Shown here in pieces: positions 7,282 to 7,795 of a DNA stretch of 7,795 bases (the first letter of the stretch is position 1; each line of letters begins with the position of its first letter). The position numbers and the translations under genes were made by a program. The stretch covers positions 1 through 7,795 of the forward strand of contig URYU01000079.1 in NCBI GenBank assembly GCA_900552155.1, in the 5' to 3' direction. Source of the stretch: an uncultured Collinsella sp. GTDB taxonomy: Bacteria; Actinomycetota; Coriobacteriia; Coriobacteriales; Coriobacteriaceae. The notes under the pieces were generated by a model. That model did no database searches. It was not told the origin of the DNA and saw nothing but the letters and a program-made list of their open reading frames with translations.

Positions 7282-7795
7282 ATGCTGATCGAGACCCTTT
7301 CGGTCTTTCCCGAGATGTTTGAGCCCGTCATGTCCACATCGATCTTGGGCCGCGCCCGCAAGGCCGGCCTTTTTGATTTTAAGGCGTATAACCTGCGCGA
7401 CTGGACGCACGACCGCCATCGTACCGTCGATGACGAGCCGTACGGCGGCGGGCAGGGCATGCTCAAGAAGGTCGAGCCTATCGCAGAGGCCATCGAGGCC
7501 ATTAGCGCAGAGGGTCCCAAGCCCACTGTGGTGTTCTTTACCCCCTGTGGCGAGCCCTTTACGCAGCATGTGGCCGAGCGCCTGCTCAAAAGTGAGCGCC
7601 TGTTGTTTGTGTGCAGTCGCTACGAGGGCGTCGACGAGCGCGCGTATGCGTATGCCGATGAGCGTCTGTCGATCGGCGACTACGTGCTCACGGGCGGCGA
7701 GCTGCCTGCCATGGTCGTTGCCGATGCCGTCGTACGCCTGATTCCCGGCGCCCTGGGCGACGAGATGAGCAACGTCGACGAGTCGTTCTCGACCG
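7282..7795 (+). CDS. trmD: tRNA (guanine-N1-)-methyltransferase TrmD, partial at window end
   Basis: TrmD puts a methyl group from S-adenosylmethionine on N1 of G37 next to the anticodon and so prevents +1 frameshifts. The first 171 residues of about 240 are present: LSVFPEMFEP (6-15), DDEPYGGGQGM (50-60), FFTPCGEPF, RYEGVDER (113-120) and SIGDYVLTGGELPAM (130-144), which forms part of the SAM-binding trefoil knot, then RLIPGALG. Residue 112 is Ser (CSRYEG) where many TrmD proteins have Gly (CGRYEG). ATG 7282 has GGGAGG (7271-7276) 5 nt upstream, overlapping the end of rimM. The C-terminal domain is outside the window. Confidence 0.97.
   Translation, partial: MLIETLSVFPEMFEPVMSTSILGRARKAGLFDFKAYNLRDWTHDRHRTVDDEPYGGGQGMLKKVEPIAEAIEAISAEGPKPTVVFFTPCGEPFTQHVAERLLKSERLLFVCSRYEGVDERAYAYADERLSIGDYVLTGGELPAMVVADAVVRLIPGALGDEMSNVDESFST

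Overview
The window reads as chromosomal DNA of a high-GC Gram-positive gut actinobacterium. It is probably class Coriobacteriia and most likely Collinsella or a close relative. This is inferred from gene order, the protein sequences, strong AGGAGG-type ribosome binding sites, frequent TTG starts and a GC-rich coding style. I could not run a database search.

Layout: (1) At 1-3470, all on the + strand, lies a ribosome-assembly and NAD cluster: the tail of rpmA (bL27), obg (ribosome-assembly GTPase), nadD (NAD biosynthesis), yqeK (HD-domain Ap4A hydrolase) and rsfS (ribosome silencing factor). A hairpin with a T-run sits between rpmA and obg, and a strong 15-bp terminator closes the cluster after rsfS. 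(2) At about 3470-4614 is a lower-GC accessory island. It contains a REP-associated tyrosine transposase (RAYT, Y1/HUH family) broken by two in-frame stop codons (TAA, TAG), surrounded by five copies of a repeat that begins with GTAG. The last two copies form a perfect 36-nt inverted pair, like a BIME of enterobacterial REP elements. (3) At 4661-5914, on the - strand and convergent with the transposase, is dinB (DNA polymerase IV), possibly on a leaderless mRNA. (4) At 6116-7795, on the + strand, is the conserved operon rpsP (bS16) - khpA (KH RNA-binding protein) - rimM (16S maturation factor) - trmD (tRNA m1G37 methyltransferase, cut by the window end).

The two + strand operons share one theme, making and checking ribosomes and tRNA. 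Their genes are tightly packed, with gaps of 3-27 nt. The dinB gene and the RAYT/repeat island occupy the space between them. The least ordinary part of the window is the RAYT/GTAG-repeat island. Everything else is conserved core genome.
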